A stretch of 64,000 bases of DNA from Lacinutrix sp. Bg11-31 (GTDB lineage: Bacteria > Bacteroidota > Bacteroidia > Flavobacteriales > Flavobacteriaceae), in contig NZ_CP025118.1 of NCBI RefSeq assembly GCF_002831665.1, positions 1,860,001 through 1,924,000 on the forward strand, given 5' to 3'. Each line of letters begins with the position of its first letter. The first letter of the stretch is position 1. Below the pieces are notes generated by a model. That model did no database searches, was not told the DNA's origin, and was given only the letters and a program-made list of their open reading frames with translations. Below, one piece after another: positions 27,606 to 36,119 of this stretch. The position numbers and the translations under genes are program-made.

Positions 27606-28123
27606 AAAAATCCCTCTATATTTTTATTGTATTAATTATGGTTTCTTGCAAAAATAAAACCGTAAAAAGTTCTAGTGAAATGGAACAAGTTACTGAAGAC
27701 GTGAGAATGGATCTGGAACTTGAGGAATTTTATGTTCCTGAAGAAACAACTACTAATAATAAAACCGAAACTTTTGAATTTAAAGAATTAACAACTGAGA
27801 AACTTCAAGAATTATACGATGTATTAACGTTAATACAAAAACATCCTAAATTTAAAGACTCTCTAACATCACAATTAAAAACATTCACAAAAGATAGCTT
27901 AGCAGTACCAAAAAGCTTAGAAATTACAATAGATAGTTTAAGACTAAAAGGAAGCGTATTAAAACCCAACGATTCTACACAAAAAATGAAACTATTATAT
28001 AATGTAACATCGAAAAACAATAAAACTCAAGATTCCATTTGGGCAGAAATCACCTTTAAAACAATAAACGTGGATGGTAAGCAAATGCAATCGAAGAAAC
28101 TAAAGTTTAATAAAATTAAGTAA
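27602..28123 (+). CDS. Small lipoprotein of unknown function
   Basis: A 173-residue lipoprotein. MKKSLYIFIVLIMVSCK is a signal peptide with a lipobox Cys17. The mature part starts with an acidic, flexible segment (18-60), then a helix (LQELYDVLTLIQKHPKFK) and strands ending in KLKFNKIK. No family recognised. It is translationally coupled to the upstream membrane protein and followed one base later by the frameshifted membrane protein gene, so the three probably work together at the envelope. Confidence 0.75.
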   Translation: MKKSLYIFIVLIMVSCKNKTVKSSSEMEQVTEDVRMDLELEEFYVPEETTTNNKTETFEFKELTTEKLQELYDVLTLIQKHPKFKDSLTSQLKTFTKDSLAVPKSLEITIDSLRLKGSVLKPNDSTQKMKLLYNVTSKNNKTQDSIWAEITFKTINVDGKQMQSKKLKFNKIK

Positions 28124-28124
28124 T

Positions 28125-28628
28125 ATGGAATTTGTATCTCATTATTTACAAAGCGAACGACTGCTTGGCCTAAGCGTTGGAGTTTTTGGTTTCTATTTCT
28201 GTAGGTCTATTTTTTATAATATCAAAACCTCAATTTAAGGTTTTGATATTACCATGCTTATACTTGGAACTATAGAAACTGGTGTATTTATTACAGGTTA
28301 TTTTCTCGTAAACAATACAAACAATGTAAATAGTAAACTAGAAACATATCAAGAGTCACCTAAAGACTACCTCGAAAAAGACAAGTTGATTATAGACAAA
28401 AACCTAAAATTTTTCTTTATTCTAAAATGCATATATGCTATGCTTTTCTTTGTTTTAGCTATTATTCAATCTAAAACAGATATTAAATCTATATCCTTTG
28501 GAATTTCAACTGCCTTAATGATTCATTTTGCAATGGCTACCATTATAGACACATTTGGAGAACGCTACACTAAAATTTATAAAAAGGAAATAGTAAAATC
28601 CTTAAAAAACGAAACTACTTCCACTTAA
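28125..28628 (+). pseudogene. Membrane protein gene with two compensating frameshifts
   Basis: From ATG 28125 the frame reads MEFVSHYLQSERLLGLSVGV, then hits a TAA at 28236-28238. The 28254 ATG continues the same frame as an apparent 124-residue protein. Between them the +1 frame encodes a convincing membrane segment, ISVGLFFIISKPQFKVLILP, which joins MLILGTIETG. One extra T in the T5 run at 28183-28187 and one missing A near 28254 would restore a ~168-residue protein with about four TM helices. Either this is a broken gene, or the base calls here are wrong. Its 3' end overlaps the convergent redoxin gene by 14 bases. Confidence 0.75.
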
Positions 28629-29169
28629 TATTACAACCTATACTTGGTTTTTGGTTTTCTAAAGGTGCTTTATTATTTAATACTGCATCTATAGCTTCAC
28701 GCAAGTCTTTTCCTGTAACTGGAATCCCATTTCCAGGTCTAGAATTATCTAACTGCCCATGATATGTTGCTTTTAAATTAGCATCAAACACATAAAAATC
28801 TGGAGTACAAGCTGCGTCATAAGCTTTAGCTACTTCCTGAGTTTCATCGTATAAATAAGGGAAAGGATATTTTAAATTAGCTGCAACATGCTTCATTAAT
28901 TCTGGTCTGTCTTGAGGATAAGTCGCTTCATCATTACTACTTATAGCAATAAACCCAATTCCTTTCTCTTGGTAATAGTTAGCAACTTTTACCAATTGCG
29001 CATTTACATGTACTACAAATGGACAGTGATTACATATAAACATTATTACAGTTCCTTTATCTCCTGTATAATCTTGAAGATTCATTAACTTACCTGTAAC
29101 AACATCTTGTAAAGAAAATTCAGGTGCAAGTGTTCCATTTTCGAAACTATTAGATTCTGTTAAAGCCAT
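28615..29169 (-). CDS. Redoxin (AhpC/TSA-like thioredoxin-fold protein)
   Basis: A 184-residue thioredoxin-fold protein. Counting from the ATG at 29169, the redox pair is Cys46-x-x-Cys49 in FICNHCPFVVHV. Further family features are APEFSLQDV, AISSNDEATYPQD, CTPDFYVFD and LDNSRPGN. The CNHCPFV type group is commonly annotated as thioredoxin family/peroxiredoxin-like; the partner is unknown. An upstream in-frame ATG at 29238 would add 23 residues absent from the family. No signal peptide with this start, so cytoplasmic. Confidence 0.85.
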   Translation of the reverse strand: MALTESNSFENGTLAPEFSLQDVVTGKLMNLQDYTGDKGTVIMFICNHCPFVVHVNAQLVKVANYYQEKGIGFIAISSNDEATYPQDRPELMKHVAANLKYPFPYLYDETQEVAKAYDAACTPDFYVFDANLKATYHGQLDNSRPGNGIPVTGKDLREAIDAVLNNKAPLENQKPSIGCNIKWK

Positions 29170-29355
29170 GTTTTTTATTTTAAATTTAGTTATGAAACTG
29201 ATAATGAGGAACTTTAAATACTTAGAGACAAATAACATCTAAAAAAGCTAAACTGATAATTATTTTTACGATTTTATACCAATTTATTTGAGTTATCAAA
29301 TAATTATTGCTTTATTCGTAAATATTAATAGCAACCCTTAAACATTATCCCTTAA

Positions 29356-29778
29356 ATGAAGTATTCCCTAATACTCCTGTTCCTTTTTGTTACCTCTTTT
29401 ATTTCAGCTCAAAACAATGATAGTAATTTATTACAAGTCACGCGTTATAAGATACATCCAACAGAATTAAATATTCAAAATGATGTTGAAACTGAAAAAA
29501 TAAATCTTAAGATTTATTATCTAAAAGACGGAAATATTACTGAAGACTATCGTTATTTTAAACCAAAGAAAAATGAAATTTTGTTTTTCTACGGAAACGA
29601 CATGGCTACAAACACCACTCAAATGTACTTTAAAGCAGATGATAGTTTAATGCGTATTTACAAGCAAAAAGACTTCAATAAACTTATGAAAGTTGTTAAA
29701 ATATTAGAATACAATGTGTTTCCTCTAGAAGCTAATTTCTCTAGTATGGATGCTTATACTGCTTTAGCAGAACTTTAA
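29356..29778 (+). CDS. Exported protein of unknown function
   Basis: A 140-residue protein with a clear Sec signal peptide (residues 1-18, cleavage after FISAQ). The mature part is a short alpha/beta protein with two Met-Lys-rich strands and no recognised motif. It stands alone between the redoxin and rimO genes, converging with rimO. Its length and composition fit a small periplasmic protein. Function unknown. Confidence 0.65.
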   Translation: MKYSLILLFLFVTSFISAQNNDSNLLQVTRYKIHPTELNIQNDVETEKINLKIYYLKDGNITEDYRYFKPKKNEILFFYGNDMATNTTQMYFKADDSLMRIYKQKDFNKLMKVVKILEYNVFPLEANFSSMDAYTALAEL

Positions 29779-29802
29779 AAGAAATCTTAATAACTAATAT
29801 TT

Positions 29803-31110
29803 CTATTTAGTAACTGGTTCTGCGTATAAATCGAAATCTGCAGCTTCAGTAACTTTTACTGTAGTATATTCTCCTGTTTTTAAATAGGTTGTTGTTGCAT
29901 TAATTAGCACTTCGTTATCTACATCTGGAGAATCGAATTCTGTTCTTCCAACAAAGTATTCGCCTTCTTTTCTATCGATAACTACCTTAAACTCTTGACC
30001 TATTTTTTCTTGATTTAATTCCCAAGAAATCTGAGATTGAATTTCCATAATTTCATTAGCACGATCTTGCTTAACATCTTGAGGCACATCATCTACTAAA
30101 TTAAATGCATGTGTGTTTTCTTCATGAGAATATGTAAAACAACCTAAACGTTCAAAACGCATCTCGCGAACCCATTCCCTAAGTTCTTCAAAATTCTCTT
30201 GTGTTTCTCCTGGATAACCAACAATTAATGTTGTTCTAATTGTCATGTCTGGAACAGTTGCTCTAAATTCTTTAAGCAACTTCGTAGTTTTTTCTTTTGT
30301 AGTACCACGACGCATACTTTTTAATATAGAATCGCTAATATGTTGTAATGGTATATCTAAATAGTTACAAATCTTAGGTTCGCGGTTCATAATATCAAGC
30401 ACATCCATAGGAAAACCTGTTGGGAATGCATAATGTAAACGAATCCACTCGATACCTTCAACTTTTACTAAGTTTTCAAGTAACTCGGCTAAGTTTCTTT
30501 TTTTGTAGATATCTAATCCGTAATACGTTAAATCTTGAGCTATAAGTATTAATTCTTTTACTCCGTTTGCTGCAAGTTTTTCTGATTCAATAACTAAGTT
30601 TTCAATAGGCGTACTTTTATGCTTTCCTCTCATTAACGGAATAGCACAAAAACTACAAGGTCTGTCGCAACCTTCAGCAATTTTTAAATACGCATAATTT
30701 TTAGGTGTTGTTGTTAAACGCTCACCTATTAGTTCGTGTTTATAATCTGCACCTAAAGCTTTTAATAAACCTGGTAATTCTGTAGTTCCAAAATATTGAT
30801 CAACGTTTGGAATATCTTTTTGTAACTCTGGTTTATACCTTTCAGAAAGACAACCAGTAACAAATACTTTGTCTACATCACCATCTTCCTTTTTCTGCAT
30901 GTACTCCAAAATGGTATTCACACTTTCCTCTTTGGCATTATTAATAAAACCACAAGTATTAATCACAACAATATTTCCTTCTTGCTCATGTACAACATCT
31001 TTACCGCTAGCTTTTAGTTGTCCCATTAACACTTCGCTGTCGTAAACATTTTTACTACAACCAAGAGTTATTACATTGATTTTGTTCTTCTTAAGTGACT
31101 TAGTACGCAT
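29803..31110 (-). CDS. rimO: Ribosomal protein uS12 methylthiotransferase RimO
   Basis: A 435-residue radical-SAM enzyme that methylthiolates Asp89 of ribosomal protein uS12. N-terminal UPF0004 domain with its three cysteines (TLGCSKN, NTCGFI, GCLSERY), the radical SAM motif CDRPCSFCAIP, and a C-terminal TRAM domain (from about 365, with VVIDRKEGEYFVGRTEFDSPDVDNEV typical of RimO). A -7 box lies 18 bases upstream. It is divergent from the serine hydrolase gene. Confidence 0.95.
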   Translation of the reverse strand: MRTKSLKKNKINVITLGCSKNVYDSEVLMGQLKASGKDVVHEQEGNIVVINTCGFINNAKEESVNTILEYMQKKEDGDVDKVFVTGCLSERYKPELQKDIPNVDQYFGTTELPGLLKALGADYKHELIGERLTTTPKNYAYLKIAEGCDRPCSFCAIPLMRGKHKSTPIENLVIESEKLAANGVKELILIAQDLTYYGLDIYKKRNLAELLENLVKVEGIEWIRLHYAFPTGFPMDVLDIMNREPKICNYLDIPLQHISDSILKSMRRGTTKEKTTKLLKEFRATVPDMTIRTTLIVGYPGETQENFEELREWVREMRFERLGCFTYSHEENTHAFNLVDDVPQDVKQDRANEIMEIQSQISWELNQEKIGQEFKVVIDRKEGEYFVGRTEFDSPDVDNEVLINATTTYLKTGEYTTVKVTEAADFDLYAEPVTK

Positions 31111-31127
31111 ATCTTAATTTTGGATTG

Positions 31128-31135
31128 CAAAGATA
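31128..31135 (-). promoter_or_regulatory. -7 box for rimO
   Basis: TATCTTTG on the minus strand, an exact TAnnTTTG match 18 bases before the start codon. No obvious -33 TTG. Confidence 0.5.
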
Positions 31136-31217
31136 CGTAATGATTTAAGATATATGAATAATAGTGAAACATTAAACTTTTAGTTTTCTTTATAGTCTAA
31201 TTACAAAACCACTGTCT

Positions 31218-32294
31218 ATGAAAGTTTTAATACCGTCATTTTATTTAATACTCTTTCTATTAATTAGTAACTGTAGTACAAACGAAACAGTAATTGAAGA
31301 TGTTACAGAAATAGAATCTGTTTATTTCCCAACAGTTGACGGCACTAATTGGGAAACAAAATCTATAAATAGCTTGAATTGGAATGAAAGCCAATTACAA
31401 CCACTTTTAGATTATTTAGAAGAAAAAAACACCAAAGGTTTTATTGTGCTCCACGATGGTAAAATTGTTATAGAAAACTATTTTAATAATCATGATATTG
31501 AATCTAACTGGTATTGGGCAAGTGCAGGCAAAACACTAACAACAGCCATTTCTGGAATTGCCCAACACGAAAATCTAATAAATATTAACAATAAAGTATC
31601 TGATTATTTAGGCACAGGATGGACAAGCGCTTCAATAGAAAAAGAACAATTAATAACTTGTGAAAATTTATTGTCCATGACCACAGGTCTTGATGATAGT
31701 ATTGGAGATTCGGTTTTACCAGAAAACTTACAATATGTTACAGACGCAGGAGAAAGATGGGCATACCATAATGTCTATGTAAAAATGCAAGATGTAATTA
31801 CTCAAGCAAGTAACCAAAGTTGGTCTAACTATTTCAATACAAAACTTAGAGACAGAATAGGCATGACTGGAGCTTGGATTCCTTTTAGTGACTTAAGTGT
31901 GTACTGGAGTAATACAAGAAGTATGGCGCGTTTTGGTTTATTAATGTCTGCAAATGGAAAATGGGAAACGTCTCAAATTATTCCAGAAAACTTTATAAAT
32001 GAAGCAACATCCACTTCTCAAGACATTAATAGAGCTTATGGCTATTTATGGTGGCTAAACGGAAAAAATACATATCATTTACCACAAAGTCAGCTTGAAT
32101 TTAATGGAGAGTTAATTCCTAATGCACCTAGCGATATGTTTGCAGCTTTAGGTAAAAATGATCAAAAAACATACATAGTCCCAAGCAAAAAACTTGTTAT
32201 TGTTAGAATGGGAGAAGCTGCAGACAATTCTAATTTTGCACTCTCTACTTTTGATAATGATTTATGGGAGAAAATTAATTTACTAATTGATTAA
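31218..32294 (+). CDS. Class C beta-lactamase-like serine hydrolase (lipoprotein)
   Basis: A 358-residue serine hydrolase of the beta-lactamase/DD-peptidase fold, anchored by a lipobox Cys19 (LLISNCS). The catalytic S-x-x-K is Ser102-Lys105 (WASAGKTLTTA), and the Tyr motif is Tyr183-His-Asn185 (WAYHNVY). The third motif should be near residues 310-320 (FAALGKNDQKTYI), with GK in the usual KTG place. Members include esterases and peptidases; antibiotic resistance should not be assumed. Its 3' end overlaps the convergent AHSA1-like gene by four bases. Confidence 0.85.
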   Translation: MKVLIPSFYLILFLLISNCSTNETVIEDVTEIESVYFPTVDGTNWETKSINSLNWNESQLQPLLDYLEEKNTKGFIVLHDGKIVIENYFNNHDIESNWYWASAGKTLTTAISGIAQHENLININNKVSDYLGTGWTSASIEKEQLITCENLLSMTTGLDDSIGDSVLPENLQYVTDAGERWAYHNVYVKMQDVITQASNQSWSNYFNTKLRDRIGMTGAWIPFSDLSVYWSNTRSMARFGLLMSANGKWETSQIIPENFINEATSTSQDINRAYGYLWWLNGKNTYHLPQSQLEFNGELIPNAPSDMFAALGKNDQKTYIVPSKKLVIVRMGEAADNSNFALSTFDNDLWEKINLLID

Positions 32295-32719
32295 TCACGT
32301 TCATTAAAAGGAACAATAACATCTTTTTCAAGGTAAGTTTTCAAACCTTTTAGTAATAATGCCCAGCAATAAGAAGTGTTTCGAAAATGATGATTATTTT
32401 CTTGCCAATTAGTATGTGTAAATTCTACCAAAGTACCATCTTCGTGCTCTTTTAATTCGAAACCAAAAGTTGTTGGATTCCAATCGTCATCAGCTTTTGT
32501 TGTTTTTAAATAGAATGATTTGTTTAATCTAACTTCTAAAACTTTAAAGTACCAATTGTATTGGTCTGTAAAATTGAGGTTATAATCTGCGTTTATTTCG
32601 GGTTTCCCTGAAGATTTTAAAGTCCACCAATTGTTTAAATGCTCTGGTTGTGTAAAAGCATTAAACACGTTTTCTTTTTTTGTTTTAATTACAACATCGT
32701 GAAATATAGTATGACTCAT
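32291..32719 (-). CDS. AHSA1-like SRPBCC protein
   Basis: A 142-residue START-like protein of the activator-of-Hsp90-ATPase-homologue group common in bacteria. Typical features are IKTKKENVFNAFTQPEHLNNWW, WNPTTFGFEL, GTLVEFTHTNWQE and the C-terminal helix YCWALLLKGLKTYLE. Probably cytoplasmic, with an unknown hydrophobic ligand. It converges with the serine hydrolase gene and is monocistronic. Confidence 0.82.
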   Translation of the reverse strand: MSHTIFHDVVIKTKKENVFNAFTQPEHLNNWWTLKSSGKPEINADYNLNFTDQYNWYFKVLEVRLNKSFYLKTTKADDDWNPTTFGFELKEHEDGTLVEFTHTNWQENNHHFRNTSYCWALLLKGLKTYLEKDVIVPFNERD

Positions 32720-32836
32720 AAAGTAAAACTATGAAATTTTAGTTTAATAGATTGCCACGCACTTTGTGTCTTATAATGACACATAAAATACTATTAACAC
32801 AATAATTAATAAGATTACTGCTTTCGCAGGAATTTA

Positions 32837-33811
32837 TTACTTAAAAAACGAGTCCACAAATTCATGCTTGTTAAAAACTTGCAGGTCCTCAATACCTTCT
32901 CCAACACCAATATATTTTACAGGAATTTGAAATTGGTCACTAATACCAATTACAACTCCTCCTTTTGCTGTTCCATCAAGTTTTGTAACTGCTAAAGAAG
33001 TTACTTCTGTTGCTGCTGTAAACTGTTTTGCTTGCTCGAATGCATTTTGACCCGTAGAGCCATCTAAAACAAGTAAAACGTCGTGTGGTGCATCTCCAAT
33101 TACTTTTTGCATAACACGTTTTACTTTAGTTAACTCATTCATTAAGTTAATCTTATTATGTAAACGTCCTGCTGTATCAATAATAATAACATCTGCATTT
33201 TGAGTAACTCCAGATTCTAAAGCATCGAAAGCTACACTTGCTGGATCACTTCCCATATCTTGTCTTACCATTGGCACTTCTACTCTATCTGCCCAAACCT
33301 GTAATTGTTCAATTGCTGCTGCTCTAAACGTATCTGCTGCTCCTAAAACCACGTTTAAGCCTTGCTTTTTAAACTGGTATGCTAACTTACCTATGGTTGT
33401 TGTTTTTCCTACTCCGTTTACACCAACTACCATTAATACATAAGGTGTTTTTGTTCCGTCTGCTTGAGGTGCCAATTTAGGAATGGTATATTCTGTCTCT
33501 TCTCCAGAATTGGTTTTACTTAATAATCCTGCTATTTCTTCTCGAAGGATTTTATTAAGTTCGTCTATTCCTAAGTATTTATCTTTTGCTACACGCTCTT
33601 CTATACGTGTTATTACTTTTAGCGTTGTATTTACTCCAACATCGCTAGAAACTAACACTTCTTCAAGATTATCTAAAACGTCTTCATCTACTTTAGATTT
33701 TCCTGCTACCGCTTTACTTAGTTTACCTAAAAAACTTGTGCTTGTTTTCTCTAGACCTTTGTCTAAAGTTTCCTTTTTTTCTGAAGAAAATATTTTTTTA
33801 AAAAAACTCAT
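32837..33811 (-). CDS. ftsY: Signal recognition particle receptor FtsY
   Basis: A 324-residue SRP GTPase that docks ribosome-SRP complexes at the membrane. An N domain (about 15-90) is followed by the G domain with P-loop GVNGVGKTTTIGKL (about 129-142), LGAADTFRAAAIEQLQVW, the DTAGRLHN G3 motif and TKLDGTAKGG. The N-terminal acidic domain is short, as in many Bacteroidota. It is downstream of the rpmB-rpmG-DUF4295 operon but separated by two terminators and by a structured element, so it probably has its own promoter. Confidence 0.95.
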   Translation of the reverse strand: MSFFKKIFSSEKKETLDKGLEKTSTSFLGKLSKAVAGKSKVDEDVLDNLEEVLVSSDVGVNTTLKVITRIEERVAKDKYLGIDELNKILREEIAGLLSKTNSGEETEYTIPKLAPQADGTKTPYVLMVVGVNGVGKTTTIGKLAYQFKKQGLNVVLGAADTFRAAAIEQLQVWADRVEVPMVRQDMGSDPASVAFDALESGVTQNADVIIIDTAGRLHNKINLMNELTKVKRVMQKVIGDAPHDVLLVLDGSTGQNAFEQAKQFTAATEVTSLAVTKLDGTAKGGVVIGISDQFQIPVKYIGVGEGIEDLQVFNKHEFVDSFFK

Positions 33812-33836
33812 TACTATTTGTTGTTTGTTGTTGAGT

Positions 33837-33856
33837 TGTGAAGTTGATACTTCACA
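33837..33856 (-). promoter_or_regulatory. Hairpin in the ftsY leader
   Basis: Perfect 7-bp stem TGTGAAG / CTTCACA with a 6-nt loop, 25 bases before the ftsY start codon on the minus strand. Between it and ATG lies an unstructured CAACAAACAACAAA-type segment with no Shine-Dalgarno. Confidence 0.55.
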
Positions 33857-33864
33857 TTATTTCA

Positions 33865-33963
33865 GCGTTAGGGATTAAAGCCGCTCGACTATTCCTCAAT
33901 AGTCTTAACCTTTTTGCTCTTTCTGCAAAAGATATAGCGGAAAGCCCGACCTTTAGGTAACGC
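33865..33963. ncRNA. Structured element upstream of ftsY, candidate RNA
   Basis: This 99-base block is built of nested complementary pieces. The outer stem is GCGTTA (33865) with TAACGC (33958). Inside are GGG/CCC, CCGCT/AGCGG (33881, 33936), a GACTATT-CCTC-AATAGTC hairpin, a CTTTTTGC/GCAAAAG hairpin and ACCT-TT-AGGT. It folds into a multi-branched structure on either strand. It lies between the ribosomal-operon terminators and ftsY, so on the minus strand it could be the 5' leader of ftsY. I recall similar sequences in other flavobacterial genomes but cannot name a family. The strand is unknown. Confidence 0.5.
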
Positions 33964-34073
33964 CATAATTATAATAACAATAGTTAAGCCTTTTTTACAA
34001 AACTGCTACTTTGTCATATTAATGTAAAGAAACTGAATATTTTTGAATTATTTAAGATATTTTGTTATTCCAC

Positions 34074-34099
34074 AAAAAATCCCGCTATAAAAACGGGAT
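34074..34099 (-). terminator. Second terminator after the ribosomal-protein operon
   Basis: On the minus strand ATCCCG-N9-CGGGAT followed by six U. Located between the DUF4295 stop and ftsY. Confidence 0.75.
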
Positions 34100-34120
34100 A
34101 ATTTAAGTATTATGCAACTA

Positions 34121-34151
34121 AAAAAGCCACTCTCTAAAAGAAAGTAGCTTT
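34121..34151 (-). terminator. First terminator after the ribosomal-protein operon
   Basis: On the minus strand the imperfect stem AAAGCTACT / AGTGGCTTT (with a further TCT/AGA pair) is followed by a short U-run, 25 bases after the DUF4295 stop. Confidence 0.65.
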
Positions 34152-34175
34152 AATAAAAGTATATAAGAAGTTAAC

Positions 34176-34328
34176 TTATTTCTTGTTTAAGAAATCTGCT
34201 ACTAATTCTGGTGCCATGATTTTTTCAACAAACATGTAAGCTCCTGTTTTTGGAGACTTTTCCATTCTGATTGCTTTTGATAATCTTTTTGACGATGTCT
34301 GTAAAGACGCAACGGTTTTCTTTGCCAT
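34176..34328 (-). CDS. DUF4295 small protein
   Basis: A 50-residue basic protein that reads MAKKTVASLQTSSKRLSK at the start and ends VADFLNKK. It matches DUF4295, a short Bacteroidota protein regularly found after rpmG. It starts 9 bases after the rpmG stop. Its charge and position suggest a ribosome-associated role, which is inference. Confidence 0.9.
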   Translation of the reverse strand: MAKKTVASLQTSSKRLSKAIRMEKSPKTGAYMFVEKIMAPELVADFLNKK

Positions 34329-34337
34329 GGTTCCTTA

Positions 34338-34520
34338 TTATTTAATTTCTTTATGAACAGTCATTTTCTTCAAGATTGGATTAAATTTCTTAATCTCCAT
34401 TCTATCTGGTGTGTTCTTTTTATTCTTAGTTGTAATATAACGAGAAGTTCCTGGTTGTCCAGAATCTTTGTGCTCTGTGCACTCTAATATTACTTGTACT
34501 CTGTTTCCTCTTTTTGCCAT
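34338..34520 (-). CDS. rpmG: 50S ribosomal protein L33 (bL33)
   Basis: A 60-residue large-subunit protein: [37 protein letters not shown] and a TVHKEIK end. Only one Cys (14) is present, so this is the zinc-independent C-minus form. It lies between rpmB and the DUF4295 gene, in one operon. Confidence 0.97.
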   Translation of the reverse strand: MAKRGNRVQVILECTEHKDSGQPGTSRYITTKNKKNTPDRMEIKKFNPILKKMTVHKEIK

Positions 34521-34546
34521 TTTCTTATTCCTTTATAGCTTGGCTA

Positions 34547-34783
34547 TTATTTTATAAATCCTTTAGCTCTTGCATCTTTTAACATTGCTACAATCCCAAT
34601 CTTGTTGATTGTTTTTAAAGCAGAAGTAGAAACTTTTAAAGTTACCCACTTATCTTCTCCAGGTATGAAGAAACGTTTTTTGATTAAATTAGCATCAAAC
34701 GTACGTTTAGTTCTATTCTTTGCATGCGATACGTTGTTTCCAACCATTGCTTTCTTTCCTGTAAGTTCACAAACTCTTGACAT
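34547..34783 (-). CDS. rpmB: 50S ribosomal protein L28 (bL28)
   Basis: A 78-residue large-subunit protein with the family start MSRVCELTGKKAMVGNNVSHA and VSTSALKTINKIG near the end. First gene of rpmB-rpmG-DUF4295. It has an excellent promoter 38 bases upstream. The adjacent cinA gene is on the same strand, but this promoter means the ribosomal operon can be transcribed separately. Confidence 0.97.
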   Translation of the reverse strand: MSRVCELTGKKAMVGNNVSHAKNRTKRTFDANLIKKRFFIPGEDKWVTLKVSTSALKTINKIGIVAMLKDARAKGFIK

Positions 34784-34820
34784 TACTTATAACTTTAAAT
34801 TGTTATTAAAATTCGAGGTG

Positions 34821-34850
34821 CAAATATAGGGAATGTTTTAGTATTGACAA
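34821..34850 (-). promoter_or_regulatory. Consensus promoter for rpmB operon
   Basis: On the minus strand a TTG (34848-34850) is followed by a 19-nt spacer and TATATTTG (34821-34828), a full match to the Bacteroidota primary-sigma consensus. It is the clearest housekeeping promoter in the window. Confidence 0.8.
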
Positions 34851-34861
34851 TCTGTTTTTTG

Positions 34862-36109
34862 TCAATTTTTAAAAATTTCTTTTTGAAGCTGCTCTAAAGC
34901 CTTATTTACTGCCTTGTTTATCACTCTTGTACGGTTATTTCCAAGCTCAAATTTTTGAGAAAAAACACCTTCTTTTGTCGCTAATGCAATAAAAACAGTT
35001 CCAACTTCTGCATCTGAATCTCCTTTTGTTGGTCCTGCAGTGCCTGTTGTAGAAATTGCGTAATCACTTTTATATAATGCTCTACATTTTACTGCCATTG
35101 CTTCGGCAACTTCTGCGCTTACTACAGAATACTTCTTTATTAAGTCTGTAGAAACGCCTAAAACATCAACTTTAGTTTGGGTTGCATAAGTAATCATTCC
35201 GCCTTTAAAAAAGGAGGATGCTCCTGCGTGTTGCGTGAATGTTTCTGCTAGTTTTCCTCCTGTACAACTTTCTGCAATGGCTAACGTTTTGTTCTTTTTA
35301 GTTAGCTGCTTTGCAATTAACACTTCTATATCTCCATCTTCTTCGAAGCCTACAAAGACGTCTTCTATTAATGGCAAAACAGTTTTAATCTGTTTTTCTA
35401 TTTCAATATTTAATGCTTGCTCATCGAATCCTTTACCAGAAAGCCTTAATCTTACTTTTCCTAAATTTGGTAAGTAAGCCAACTTAATATAATCTGGTAA
35501 ATTATCTTCCCAAGATTCTATTTTTGCTGCCAATCTACTTTCTCCCATTCCATACGTTAGTAATGTTCTATGCAGAATAAATGGTCGCTTGTATTTTATT
35601 GTTAGCTTTGGAAGTACTTCTTCTTCCATTAATGCCTTCATTTCGAAAGGCACGCCTGGCATTGATATAAATACTTTGCCGTCTTTTTCAATCCATATTC
35701 CAGGAGCACTACCAACCAAATTCATCAATACTTTTGCTTTTGTAGGCATAAATGCTTGATCTAAGTTTACTTGTTGCATAGGCTGCTTTACATGATCTCG
35801 CCACAGTTTTTCTATATTTTCTGTTACTAAGGCGTTTCTAACTAAAGTATCGTTAAAATATTCGCAGATGGTATGTTTTGTAATGTCGTCTTTGGTTGGA
35901 CCTAATCCTCCTGTAACAATAATAATATCTGCATTTTCTTCGGCTTCAGCCAATGCTTTTAAAATATGTTGTTTATCGTCTTGTACGGATGTTATTTGGT
36001 AAACAGAAACACCAATGCTATTGAGTGCTTTACCAATAAATGCCGAATTAGTGTCTACTACTTGCCCAATGAGAATCTCGTCTCCAATGGTAATAATTTC
36101 GGCTTGCAT
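34862..36109 (-). CDS. cinA: CinA family protein (NMN deamidase type)
   Basis: A 415-residue two-domain protein. The N-terminal MoCF-like domain (about 1-170) has AEIITIGDEILIGQVVDTNS and VTGGLGPTKDDITK. The C-terminal domain (about 255-415) has AESCTGGKLAETFT and ATTGTAGPTKGD, the latter as STTGTAGP here, fitting nicotinamide mononucleotide deamidase. Likely role: pyridine nucleotide salvage. It starts 10 bases after the Hpt gene stop and belongs to an Hpt-cinA-type cluster on the minus strand. Confidence 0.92.
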   Translation of the reverse strand: MQAEIITIGDEILIGQVVDTNSAFIGKALNSIGVSVYQITSVQDDKQHILKALAEAEENADIIIVTGGLGPTKDDITKHTICEYFNDTLVRNALVTENIEKLWRDHVKQPMQQVNLDQAFMPTKAKVLMNLVGSAPGIWIEKDGKVFISMPGVPFEMKALMEEEVLPKLTIKYKRPFILHRTLLTYGMGESRLAAKIESWEDNLPDYIKLAYLPNLGKVRLRLSGKGFDEQALNIEIEKQIKTVLPLIEDVFVGFEEDGDIEVLIAKQLTKKNKTLAIAESCTGGKLAETFTQHAGASSFFKGGMITYATQTKVDVLGVSTDLIKKYSVVSAEVAEAMAVKCRALYKSDYAISTTGTAGPTKGDSDAEVGTVFIALATKEGVFSQKFELGNNRTRVINKAVNKALEQLQKEIFKN

Positions 36110-36119
36110 GTATTATGTA

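Larger units (their letters stand above)
33812..34175. other. 364-base spacer between ftsY and the DUF4295 gene
   Basis: Holds the ftsY leader hairpin, the structured element, and two terminators. From 33964 to 34073 it is AT-rich. A plus-strand TATTTTTG (34038-34045) points away from ftsY. No minus-strand CAAAnnTA box was found, so the ftsY promoter is not located. Confidence 0.6.

Noticed and set aside
31218..32294. Beta-lactam resistance from the class C-like hydrolase
   Set aside because: The S-x-x-K and Y-x-N motifs only show the fold. Lipoprotein anchoring and the wide range of esterase and peptidase relatives do not support a resistance call.
34038..34045. Plus-strand -7 box between ftsY and the ribosomal operon
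   Set aside because: TATTTTTG matches the consensus, but it points into terminators with no gene or RNA that could be supported.
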